From assembly GCA_947377595.1 (NCBI GenBank), contig CANCGK010000025.1, positions 1-11,069 of the forward strand: a stretch of DNA of 11,069 bases, given 5' to 3'. The notes under the pieces were generated by a model. The model was not told the origin of the DNA. It saw only the letters and a program-made list of their open reading frames with translations, and searched no databases. Below are positions 1 to 6,743 of the stretch, in pieces. The position numbers and the translations under genes are program-made. Each line of letters starts with the position of its first letter. The first letter of the stretch is position 1. The DNA comes from a bacterium. Lineage in GTDB: Bacteria > Babelota > Babeliae > Babelales > Chromulinivoraceae.

Positions 1-279
1 AGAACCTCCTGAACTTCCTGATCCACTTGAATCACCGCTGCTTTGTGATGCCATACTGCCAAGTGCAGCAGCGCCAGCAGTTTTAGATTTATCTCCGCTG
101 CCACCAGGTCCAACCAGTGCAGCTCCTGCGATAGCTTTTGTTGGATTTATGGTATGGGATTGAGAGCCCTGAGAGTTATTTGTTGCAGCATTGCTTGAGC
201 TTGGACGAGCAATTAGGTGTGACAAACCTGTTGTCGTAAAAATTGCCATTAATACTGATATTTTTTTTATATTTTTCAT
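1..279 (-). CDS. Exported Ser/Gly-rich protein, N-terminal part (cut by window edge)
   Basis: The reading frame is open from an ATG at 279 to the window edge, giving 93 residues. It begins MKNIKKISVLMAIFTTTG, a lysine-rich n-region and hydrophobic core typical of a Sec signal peptide, with likely cleavage near LIA|RP. The rest visible is low complexity: Ser/Asn/Gln-rich, then Ala/Gly-rich, ending in a Ser-Gly run. An AAGGA ribosome binding site sits 7 nt before the ATG and a promoter candidate lies at 326-353. The gene is divergent from mutS. I do not recognise a family. The low-complexity composition suggests a linker or a surface-exposed flexible region, but the C-terminal part that might identify it lies outside the window. 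Confidence 0.75.
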   Translation of the reverse strand, partial: MKNIKKISVLMAIFTTTGLSHLIARPSSSNAATNNSQGSQSHTINPTKAIAGAALVGPGGSGDKSKTAGAAALGSMASQSSGDSSGSGSSGGS

Positions 280-325
280 ATAAAAATCCTTTTTTGAAAT
301 CTTTTTACACTTATTCAAGAATCAT

Positions 326-353
326 ATTATCAGTTTGAAACATGTAAAAGCAA
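326..353 (-). promoter_or_regulatory. Promoter for the exported Ser/Gly-rich gene
   Basis: Read on the minus strand, TTGCTT (353-348) and GATAAT (331-326) are 16 nt apart, and the -10 ends 46 nt before the ATG at 279. The box is preceded by T, giving TGATAAT. The same arrangement occurs at 8223-8250 and 9072-9099. Confidence 0.5.
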
Positions 354-357
354 TAGT

Positions 358-387
358 TTGGATAAAAATAGCTTTTTTTTGTATACT
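358..387 (+). promoter_or_regulatory. Candidate mutS promoter
   Basis: TATACT (382-387, 5/6 match to the sigma-70 -10 box) is preceded at 18 nt by a poor -35, TTGGAT (358-363). Transcription would start near 394, giving a leader of about 34 nt before the ATG at 428. This placement argues against the in-frame TTG start at 335, which would lie upstream of the transcript. Confidence 0.4.
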
Positions 388-427
388 TGATGTATTCATT
401 GAGTATTTTAAATTTTGGAAAAAATAT

Positions 428-3055
428 ATGGAACTTCCAGTAACGCAAGGTTTAACTCCATTAATGCAGCAATATTTTGATTTGCGTGCGCAATATCAAG
501 ATGCTATTTTATTATTTCAGGTCGGTGATTTTTATGAACTTTTTTTTGATGATGCGCAAACCGTATCATCTTTTTTAAGTATCGCTTTAACGAAACGTGG
601 AACATTTCAGGGCCAGCCGATTCCATTATGTGGTTTTCCGGTGCATGTTTTGGATCATTATGTTACCAAATTGATTAAAGGGGGTTTTAAGGTTGCCTTA
701 TGTCAGCAGCTTGAACAAGCAACGGCAGGTAAAATGGTTGCTCGTGGGGTTACGCAAGTTTTTACGCCAGGGACTTTAACATCAGAAGCATTACTTGATG
801 CAAAAGCGGCATCATATCTTTTTGCATTTTTTCCTATGAAAGACGCTTGGGGTTTATTATTTTCTGAATTATTATCATCTCAGTTGCATGCAACAGTGTT
901 GCCTATTGATGGGCAAAAATCGCTCGAGACTGAATTGTATAGATTTTTGCCAGATGAAGTTGTTATGCAGGCACAAGTTCCAGGTATAGGAAAATTTGAA
1001 GATTTTTTTAAACAACGTGGTTTTTTTACAACAAAACATATAATTTCTGCAGATGAAGAAAATTTAGTTGCTGTGCAAAATTGGAGTCATCAACAATTTT
1101 CTGCCGAAAGCTATCAGCACTTACAAAAAAATCCTTGCTTGGAGCATGCATTAGCGTTATGGCATTCGTATGTTGCAAAAAACCAAAAAAATGCGGTAGA
1201 GCAATTTAAAGAAATTCATTTTTATAGTCCAGATCAATTTTTATTACTTGATGCTGCAACGCAAAAAAATTTAGATATCTTAGCCGATAGTTTTGATGGT
1301 TCTAAAAAACATAGTTTAGTTGGATGTATGGATCGTGCAGTCACGCCTATGGGATCAAGGATGATTCGTCGTTGGTTGTTACGGCCGTTAGTTTCGATTG
1401 ATGCAATCATTGCTCGTCAAGAAGTTATATCTTATTTAATAACTCATCCAGTCGTGTTATTAAAATTAACACAATTACTTGAACAATTTGGAGATTTGCA
1501 GCGTGTAGTTGGGCGTATTGCCTTGCAAAAAGCAACGATTAAAGATTATCTTGCCTTAGGAAAAATTGCAGGACTTATGCCAGAAGTAGTTAATCTTTTG
1601 CATACTTGCGCAGTCCCACTCATAGAGCATCTTATAGCTGATTGTAGTGATGTTTCTGCTGTGCATAGTTTATTAGAGCAAGCTTGTAATGATGATGAAT
1701 TGCAACCAGATTGGATGATCAAACAAGGGTTTGATGAACATTTAGATTATTTACGTGATTGCATTGCGCAAACGGATCAAAAATTACTGGAGCTAGAAGC
1801 TTGCGAGCAACAACGCACAGGTATTAATAGTTTAAAAATTAGACAAAATAATGTGCAGGGATTTTATATTGAAGTGACGAAAGTTCATAGTCATCTTGTT
1901 CCAGACGATTATATTCGTCAGCAAACATTAGTTGGCAGAGAGCGTTATACTATGCCTATACTTCAACAGATGCAGGCTCAAGCAGTTCAAGCACAGTTGA
2001 CAGTAGGCGCCTATGAAAAAGAAATTTTTCTACAGGTTAAAGACCGTGTTGCCCAATTTATTATGCCACTTCGTAAAATAGCAGAATCGATTGCAACGAT
2101 TGATGCATTACTTGGATTTTCTTTAGTTGCTTACGATTGTGGGTATGTTTGTCCACAATTTAATCAGGCGCGTAATATTTTGATTCGCGATGGAAGACAT
2201 CCCGTGATTGCAGCACAGCTTGCACATCAATTTATCTCTAATGATACTTCATTAACAGATCAAGAATCATTGTGGATAGTGACAGGTCCAAATATGGGTG
2301 GTAAATCTACCTATTTGAGGCAAGTTGCATTGATTTCTATTTTAGCTCAAGCTGGATCTTTTGTTCCTGCAAGTGCGGCATCATTGCCTATTTTGGATCG
2401 TATTTTTACTCGAATTGGAGCAGGCGATAATTTAGCGCAGGGTAAAAGTACTTTTTTAGTTGAGATGGAAGAGACTGCTCAGATTTGTTTGCAAGCAACC
2501 TCAAGAAGTTTAGTTATTTTAGATGAAGTTGGGCGTGGAACAAGTACGTTTGATGGACTTGCATTAGCTCAAGCTGTGGTTGAATATTTGTATGAAAAAG
2601 TAGGGGCGCGTTGTCTATTTGCAACGCATTATCATGAATTGACTTATTTAGAGCAAAATTTTGATGGCATCGCAAATTATTATGCTGATAGTAAACAAAC
2701 AACTCAGGGTATTTTATTTTTACATAAAATTATAAAAGGAATTGCGCGTCAAAGTTTTGGTTTGCAAGTTGCAAAGTTAGCTCACTTACCAGGATCTGTT
2801 TTGCTGCGAGCAGAACAACTTGTTCAGCAGTTTGAACACAAAGATACAACTTCACAACAAATGACATTTTTGCCATCACGAGGACAGCGCGACAATCAAG
2901 ATGATCTATGGAAAATGAAATATGAGCAAGTAAGTTTGCAGTTGCAGCAGCAGACATCGATTGTACAGCAGTTGAAGAATATTGATTGCAATAATTTATC
3001 TCCAAAGCAAGCATTTGATCTTTTGTGGTCTTTGCAGCAAAATCTGAATAAATAA
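428..3055 (+). CDS. mutS: DNA mismatch repair protein MutS
   Basis: 875-residue MutS, close to the 853 of E. coli. MutS is the ATP-dependent sensor that binds mismatches and small loops and recruits MutL. The N-terminal mismatch-binding domain carries GDFYELF with the Phe-x-Glu pair at F35/E37. The connector, lever and clamp domains follow. The C-terminal ABC-type ATPase has Walker A GPNMGGKST (620-628), the signature region around GAGDNLAQGKST, Walker B ending in D699-E700 (LVILDEVGRGTSTFDG), and the ATHYHELT switch. The C-terminus keeps the LSPKQAFDLLW helix found in bacterial MutS. I choose ATG 428 because MELPVTQGLTPLMQQY matches the usual MutS start and GGAA lies 7 nt upstream; the in-frame TTG at 335 would add 31 hydrophobic residues foreign to the family. 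No mutL is visible nearby. A T8 run (540-547) lies just after the Phe-x-Glu codons. Confidence 0.98.
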   Translation: MELPVTQGLTPLMQQYFDLRAQYQDAILLFQVGDFYELFFDDAQTVSSFLSIALTKRGTFQGQPIPLCGFPVHVLDHYVTKLIKGGFKVALCQQLEQATAGKMVARGVTQVFTPGTLTSEALLDAKAASYLFAFFPMKDAWGLLFSELLSSQLHATVLPIDGQKSLETELYRFLPDEVVMQAQVPGIGKFEDFFKQRGFFTTKHIISADEENLVAVQNWSHQQFSAESYQHLQKNPCLEHALALWHSYVAKNQKNAVEQFKEIHFYSPDQFLLLDAATQKNLDILADSFDGSKKHSLVGCMDRAVTPMGSRMIRRWLLRPLVSIDAIIARQEVISYLITHPVVLLKLTQLLEQFGDLQRVVGRIALQKATIKDYLALGKIAGLMPEVVNLLHTCAVPLIEHLIADCSDVSAVHSLLEQACNDDELQPDWMIKQGFDEHLDYLRDCIAQTDQKLLELEACEQQRTGINSLKIRQNNVQGFYIEVTKVHSHLVPDDYIRQQTLVGRERYTMPILQQMQAQAVQAQLTVGAYEKEIFLQVKDRVAQFIMPLRKIAESIATIDALLGFSLVAYDCGYVCPQFNQARNILIRDGRHPVIAAQLAHQFISNDTSLTDQESLWIVTGPNMGGKSTYLRQVALISILAQAGSFVPASAASLPILDRIFTRIGAGDNLAQGKSTFLVEMEETAQICLQATSRSLVILDEVGRGTSTFDGLALAQAVVEYLYEKVGARCLFATHYHELTYLEQNFDGIANYYADSKQTTQGILFLHKIIKGIARQSFGLQVAKLAHLPGSVLLRAEQLVQQFEHKDTTSQQMTFLPSRGQRDNQDDLWKMKYEQVSLQLQQQTSIVQQLKNIDCNNLSPKQAFDLLWSLQQNLNK

Positions 3056-3073
3056 ATAATATTCGTCTTGAAT

Positions 3074-3093
3074 TCTGGTGTCAGATTTTTTTT
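3074..3093 (+). terminator. Weak candidate terminator after mutS
   Basis: A short TCTG-GTGT-CAGA hairpin (3074-3085) is followed directly by eight T. The stem is only 4 bp, so it may be weak. It lies 19 nt after the mutS stop and just before the next promoter. Confidence 0.35.
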
Positions 3094-3095
3094 AA

Positions 3096-3123
3096 TTGAA
3101 AATAAAAGATGTTGCGTTATACT
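3096..3123 (+). promoter_or_regulatory. Promoter of the three-gene exported-protein operon
   Basis: TTGAAA (3096-3101) and TATACT (3118-3123), each 5/6 to sigma-70 consensus, are separated by 16 nt. Transcription would start near 3130, about 36 nt before the ATG at 3166. Confidence 0.65.
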
Positions 3124-3165
3124 ATGTGTAATATAACATGATTTTTATATGCAAAGAAGTTACAC

Positions 3166-3498
3166 ATGATTCAATTGTTTTGTTTGTTATTCAGCCTTGT
3201 TTTTACATCTTTTTCATATAGCGCTCAAGAGCCAATAAGTCCAAAATCTTGTGCAGATTTGCAATCGCCTGTATGCGGTAGTGATTGTAGGGATGCTGTT
3301 CATATAAATTCTGTGCATTATAGCTTGATGAATAAAGCTGATTTAGAAGATAGAGATTGTGTTTTTAATGAATTTACAGCGGTGTGTGTTGTAATTTCTT
3401 CAAGTAGTTTGACTCAAAAACAAAAAAATGAAAGTGTACAAGGCCGAATCGTTGGGTCTACAAAACCTACAGGTTCTTGTTTGAAAAAACCATTATAA
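3166..3498 (+). CDS. Small exported cysteine-rich protein, unknown function
   Basis: 110 residues. The first 20 (MIQLFCLLFSLVFTSFSYSA) form a signal peptide without a strong basic n-region. The mature part has six cysteines (C29, C37, C41, C65, C74, C105), an even number compatible with three disulphides in the periplasm or outside the cell; C37-x3-C41 is the tightest pair. The ribosome binding site is AAGAAG (3154-3159), 6 nt before the ATG. It is the first gene of an operon, with 24 nt to the next start. I do not recognise a family. A small disulphide-stabilised secreted domain is an inference from cysteine content alone. Confidence 0.75.
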   Translation: MIQLFCLLFSLVFTSFSYSAQEPISPKSCADLQSPVCGSDCRDAVHINSVHYSLMNKADLEDRDCVFNEFTAVCVVISSSSLTQKQKNESVQGRIVGSTKPTGSCLKKPL

Positions 3499-3522
3499 AT
3501 ACATGAAAATAAGAAAGGTGTT

Positions 3523-4041
3523 ATGAAATTACAAAAAATAGTTTTTGGATTTTTATTAGCGTTCCATGGTAATAATTTTACGATGGAGAATGAAGGTTCA
3601 GAAGTTGATTCAAGAAGAACGGTTGTTAAGAAAGTTGTACCTAAAAAATGTGCATTAGCATGTCAAGCGTATCTTTCTGTCGTTGATATTTATAGCGAGT
3701 CTAATCCAGATGTACGATTATTTAGAGCTGAAGATGAAGTGAAAAATGAAAAACAAAAGCGTGAATTAAAAAATGTCGCTGCAACTATTTCATATCCATT
3801 TATAACTATAAATGCTGATGAGGTTAAGCATTGTGCGAACGCTAAGTCTGGAAAATTAGGTATTGCTGATGTTGCACAAGTGCAGGAATTTTTTGTATTA
3901 CAATCAGTAGCAAAAATGTTAGAAAATAGACCATATGTTCCTGGAACTATCTCAAATTGTTATACTTTGTTAAAGGCATCTATGCTTCCAAATAGTTTCG
4001 TGGGAGAGTGTTCTGTGGGAATGAAAAAAGCTGCGCGATAA
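3523..4041 (+). CDS. Exported protein, unknown function (paralogue pair, member 1)
   Basis: 172 residues. The N-terminus MKLQKIVFGFLLAFHGNNFT is a probable signal peptide, although it lacks a clear Ala-x-Ala site. The remainder is hydrophilic, with cysteines at 43, 47, 104, 146 and 163. AAAGG lies 4-5 nt before the ATG. The next gene starts with nearly the same residues (MKLQKI then I/V-F). The two also line up loosely through the body: a Cys cluster, a Tyr...Pro-Asp segment (N61-P-D here), an Ala-rich helix, and KSGKLG (108-113) against SAKGNL (104-109), then a Val/Ala/Lys-rich helix. This suggests an old tandem duplication. I recognise no known family. An odd cysteine count leaves room for an intermolecular disulphide. 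Confidence 0.78.
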   Translation: MKLQKIVFGFLLAFHGNNFTMENEGSEVDSRRTVVKKVVPKKCALACQAYLSVVDIYSESNPDVRLFRAEDEVKNEKQKRELKNVAATISYPFITINADEVKHCANAKSGKLGIADVAQVQEFFVLQSVAKMLENRPYVPGTISNCYTLLKASMLPNSFVGECSVGMKKAAR

Positions 4042-4069
4042 AATTTTTACAATAGAATTGGATAAAATC

Positions 4070-4537
4070 ATGAAATTGCAAAAAATAATATTTGTTATGA
4101 TGTTGACCTTGAATTCTTTATCATCATTAGCTCAAGATTTGCAAGCGATTGCAGAACAAGTTGTAACGGTTGCAAAAACTCCATGTGCTTGTGGTCCTGC
4201 TGAGCATTGGTTCTATAAAGTTTGTGTTAAAAATTATGTGGCACAATATCCTGATGCAGGTTTTATCGTCAGTGATGATAGCGAAGGCTTGTCAGATAAT
4301 CTTGTTCAGGCTATCGAAATGCTTGCAGCAGATATGCAATTTGTTGATAGCGATAATAATGTGATTGTGCCAACAGTAAGTGCAAAAGGTAATTTATTAT
4401 TACCGATGAGTAAAAATGTTGCTTATAAATTAGCAAAATCTATATTGCACAAAGTTGATACAACAACAACATTATCAGCGCAAGAATTGTATGCAGTATG
4501 GATACAGCAATTACAAGCTATGAAAACAGCGCAATAA
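4070..4537 (+). CDS. Exported protein, unknown function (paralogue pair, member 2)
   Basis: 155 residues from the ATG at 4070. A TTG at 4058 in frame would add MDKI before the signal peptide and is rejected because the ATG start reproduces the MKLQKI opening of the preceding gene. The signal peptide runs to about SSLA|QD (A21). Mature cysteines are C39, C41 and C52 (PCACG, then VC). The Tyr-Pro-Asp segment (60-62) and SAKGNLLLP (104-112) match equivalent positions in the preceding gene. The ribosome binding site is weak (GGAT, 4060-4063). The gap to the preceding stop is 28 nt, and a strong terminator follows at 4569, so this is the last gene of the operon. Function unknown. Confidence 0.78.
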   Translation: MKLQKIIFVMMLTLNSLSSLAQDLQAIAEQVVTVAKTPCACGPAEHWFYKVCVKNYVAQYPDAGFIVSDDSEGLSDNLVQAIEMLAADMQFVDSDNNVIVPTVSAKGNLLLPMSKNVAYKLAKSILHKVDTTTTLSAQELYAVWIQQLQAMKTAQ

Positions 4538-4568
4538 AAATTGCATTATTTTCGTAATTCAAATAGAG

Positions 4569-4602
4569 AGCGGTATGTATTTAAAAATGCATACCGCTTT
4601 TT
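4569..4602 (+). terminator. Rho-independent terminator of the three-gene operon
   Basis: AGCGGTATG pairs perfectly with CATACCGCT and extends inward by three more pairs (one G-T) to a TTAAAA loop. The stem runs 4569-4598 and is followed by T5. Confidence 0.88.
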
Positions 4603-4635
4603 GCATGCGCTAATAATGATTTTTCTATTGATCTA

Positions 4636-4665
4636 TTGAGCTTATGTTTTTGATATTGCTATACT
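4636..4665 (+). promoter_or_regulatory. Promoter of the ankyrin-repeat gene
   Basis: TTGAGC (4636-4641), 18 nt spacer, TATACT (4660-4665). TG at 4657-4658, one base before the box, makes it an extended -10. It gives a leader of about 35 nt before the ATG at 4707. Confidence 0.6.
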
Positions 4666-4706
4666 TCAGGTAGGAAATTTGATGATGCGTAAAAAAGGAT
4701 GTAAAA

Positions 4707-5564
4707 ATGAAGAAATATCAAATATTAAGTTGCTTGCTTGTGTTGCATGGCTATATAATGCATGCAGCGCAGGAAGGAAAAGAGGCTGTCGTCTTATCTT
4801 TGCAAGATCAAATAGTTCTTGATAATGAATTGTTTGATGCAGTACAAAATCAAAATATAGAAAAGATTATGCAACTTTTAGCTCAAGGTGCAAATGTTAA
4901 TGCAAGAACTATGATTGGTTGGACGATGTTAATGGAAGCTGTATCAATAGGCAATGTGCCAATTATACAATTATTGCTTACAGCAGGAGCAAATGTCCAC
5001 GCTCGAACTCGAAATGGGCATAATGTTTTGATGCAAGCTGTTTTACAAGATGAAATCGGAATATTACCGATTTTACTTGCAGCTGAAGCAGGTATTAATG
5101 ATACGAACGCATATGGTGAAACTGCATTAATGCTTGCAGCTGGAGATGGAAATGTACCAGTTGTGCAACTATTGATTAACGCAGGTGCAGATATTAATCT
5201 TGTAAGTCAAGAAGGAAATACAGCTTTAATGGATGCGGCGTTTATTGGTGCTTTCGAGGTTGTACATATTTTGTTGCAAGCTGAAGCAGATGTGAAAATA
5301 TGTAATCACGAAGGCTTTTCTGCTTTAATGTTGAGTATTCAAGGTTTACAAGATCAGTATATACCAGGTGATAGATCTGTGCAGGATAAATATTTGCCAA
5401 CTATTGAAATTTTACTCGATGCAATGCCATGGATTGATAAGCCGAGTATTTTAAATGTTGTTAAACAAGCTTTATTATTAGATGATGAAGCTTGTAGCCG
5501 TAGTCTAGATGGTCTGATTGAGCTTATTATATCGCTCAATCAGCTGGGTATTGGGCTGAAGTAA
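4707..5564 (+). CDS. Exported ankyrin-repeat protein
   Basis: 285 residues. A signal peptide (MKKYQILSCLLVLHGYIMHA, cleavage near A20/A21) precedes a run of 33-residue ankyrin repeats: a capping repeat at about 39-68, then repeats starting near 70, 103, 136 and 169, and a degenerate one from 202. Typical elements are visible, such as GANVNARTMIGWTMLMEAV, GETALMLAAGDGNVPVVQLL and GNTALMDAA. About 60 C-terminal residues (from 225) are helical and not clearly ankyrin. Ankyrin stacks bind proteins, so an exported one in a host-associated bacterium is a plausible effector or surface protein, but its partner cannot be read from sequence. The signal peptide points to Sec export rather than direct type IV secretion. 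AAGGA lies 7-8 nt before the ATG. The gene has its own promoter and shares a bidirectional terminator with the minus-strand operon. Confidence 0.93.
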   Translation: MKKYQILSCLLVLHGYIMHAAQEGKEAVVLSLQDQIVLDNELFDAVQNQNIEKIMQLLAQGANVNARTMIGWTMLMEAVSIGNVPIIQLLLTAGANVHARTRNGHNVLMQAVLQDEIGILPILLAAEAGINDTNAYGETALMLAAGDGNVPVVQLLINAGADINLVSQEGNTALMDAAFIGAFEVVHILLQAEADVKICNHEGFSALMLSIQGLQDQYIPGDRSVQDKYLPTIEILLDAMPWIDKPSILNVVKQALLLDDEACSRSLDGLIELIISLNQLGIGLK

Positions 5565-5578
5565 AAAATGTCAGTTTT

Positions 5579-5633
5579 AAAAATAGAGCTTGCTTGAAAT
5601 AGATATAATTAATTTCAAGCAAGCTCTATTTTT
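5579..5633. terminator. Bidirectional terminator, perfect 22-bp hairpin
   Basis: Arms 5579-5600 and 5612-5633 are perfect reverse complements around an 11-nt loop. On the plus strand the outer stem merges into eight T after CTA; on the minus strand the descending arm ends in T5. It separates the convergent ankyrin gene and the four-gene minus-strand operon. The last operon gene stops at 5635, directly against the stem. Confidence 0.9.
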
Positions 5634-5634
5634 T

Positions 5635-6066
5635 TTATTCGCCAATACCAGTATCTTGTTTGATGGCAATAATTGTCAGCACATCAGAATCTGGGCCATT
5701 ATCATCTGGATATGGATTTTTGTTAACACCATACAAATGATATTCTAAATTTGTTTTTGGACTTAGGTACGATCCAAGATATTCTTTATGTTTTCGTAAA
5801 TTTTTTAATTTTTTATCATTGCTATTTTGTGCTTGTATGACAACTATATTGATATATTCTTGATCGCCAATATATGCTTTTGCAGGTCTTTTTTTAGATT
5901 TGCACCAATATTTACCAGTTATGCCATATTCTGCCTGAAATAGTTGTGGAGCATCTTGGTAGAGATGTGATTCTACAGTCTTTTGTTTTTTTGCCATAAT
6001 TTGCGTGCATGACAAAAATAAAAAAGCAAAACTACTCATAGTTATGATAATAGATTTGTTTTTCAT
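5635..6066 (-). CDS. Exported protein with IGS/YG module, operon gene 4
   Basis: 143 residues. The N-terminus MKNKSIIITMSSFAFLFLSC is a signal peptide. C20 after Leu-Ser gives an imperfect lipobox (Phe at -3), so a lipoprotein is possible; otherwise cleavage would fall near IMA|KK. The module shared with the three upstream genes is at about 48-113: ITGKYW, then AYIGDQEYINIVVIQ, a charged stretch, YLGSYLSP (96-103) and YHLYG (109-113). The alternation of hydrophobic residues suggests beta strands. AAGGGA lies 9 nt before the ATG. The gap to the upstream gene is 102 nt, the longest in the operon. The C-terminal GE and stop are encoded by the same nine bases as in operon gene 1. No known family recognised. 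Confidence 0.8.
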   Translation of the reverse strand: MKNKSIIITMSSFAFLFLSCTQIMAKKQKTVESHLYQDAPQLFQAEYGITGKYWCKSKKRPAKAYIGDQEYINIVVIQAQNSNDKKLKNLRKHKEYLGSYLSPKTNLEYHLYGVNKNPYPDDNGPDSDVLTIIAIKQDTGIGE

Positions 6067-6168
6067 AGATTTATTCCCTTTTGATTTTGATAGGTAGATT
6101 GATAGCTTGTAATATATTCACGCACAAGATATTCTATGAGATTGTATAATTTTTTTTCAACAGTTTTA

Positions 6169-6714
6169 TCATGTCGTTTCGGTTTGACGTGGATCGGGCA
6201 TAATTGTTGCAAAATAACGACCAAATAATACGTATATGGTTGGATCATTTGGCCTCATAAAAGTTCCAATTTTGACTAAGTATTGAGGATTGAATTTTTG
6301 TTTGTCAGCCGGATTGGTTTTATACAAATCTTGAGTACCTGTTGATGTTAGATCATCAGCATCACCAGTTGTCGCAACTTTTTTTGCATCAACTGCTACA
6401 ACATCGATGTATTGACTATTGCCAATACGAGCTTTGCCTGTAAATTGTTGATCATTGTCAGAATCTTTTATGTCCCAGAAATAACCATATTGATTTTTAT
6501 TGGTATCATCTCCGGTAATTGCATCTTCTTCTGGCGTAAATAAAATTGGTTGTACGCCATGAAATCTTGGATCATCGTATGCAAAATTATAACCAGGAGC
6601 ATCTTTTGAAAAAGCACTTGTATCTGGATAAAAAATTTTATTAGATAAAGCTGCAAGTGATGGCACAATGCATGACATAGATAAAATTATTCGGTAACTT
6701 AATTTTTTGTACAT
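6169..6714 (-). CDS. Exported protein with IGS/YG module, operon gene 3
   Basis: 181 residues from the ATG at 6714. A longer in-frame start at 6810 would overlap the upstream gene by 67 nt; the 6714 ATG has a strong AAGGAG 6 nt upstream and begins a signal peptide (MYKKLSYRIILSMSCIVPSLAA). After a Tyr/Pro/Asp-rich segment comes the shared module at about 72-165: QYGYFW, FTGKARIGNSQYIDVVAV (91-108), a Thr/Asp-rich insertion, LVKIGTFMRP (146-155) and YVLFG (161-165). The arrangement is closest to operon gene 4 (IGNSQYIDVVAV against IGDQEYINIVVI). The gap to the upstream gene is 29 nt. Function unknown; a secreted beta-rich domain is inferred from the strand-like pattern only. Confidence 0.82.
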   Translation of the reverse strand: MYKKLSYRIILSMSCIVPSLAALSNKIFYPDTSAFSKDAPGYNFAYDDPRFHGVQPILFTPEEDAITGDDTNKNQYGYFWDIKDSDNDQQFTGKARIGNSQYIDVVAVDAKKVATTGDADDLTSTGTQDLYKTNPADKQKFNPQYLVKIGTFMRPNDPTIYVLFGRYFATIMPDPRQTETT

Positions 6715-6743
6715 GATGCTCCTTGATTGAGTTTGATATATTA

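Noticed and set aside
335..427. Upstream TTG start that would extend MutS by 31 residues
   Set aside because: The added residues are hydrophobic and unlike MutS N-termini, no ribosome binding site precedes the TTG, and the likely promoter (358-387) lies within this stretch.
2514..3014. Minus-strand reading frames inside mutS
   Set aside because: They lie antisense to the conserved MutS ATPase and C-terminus and have no recognisable domain.
4170..4364. 64-residue plus-strand frame inside the gene at 4070
   Set aside because: It is a +1-frame shadow of a gene with a signal peptide and operon context.
6063..6248. 61-residue minus-strand reading frame whose stop overlaps the ATG of the gene at 6066
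   Set aside because: Its first 80 nt overlap the conserved module end (YVLFG) of the gene ending at 6169 in another frame, and it lacks the signal peptide and module of the family. The ATGA overlap looks fortuitous, although the 102-nt gap leaves a small doubt.
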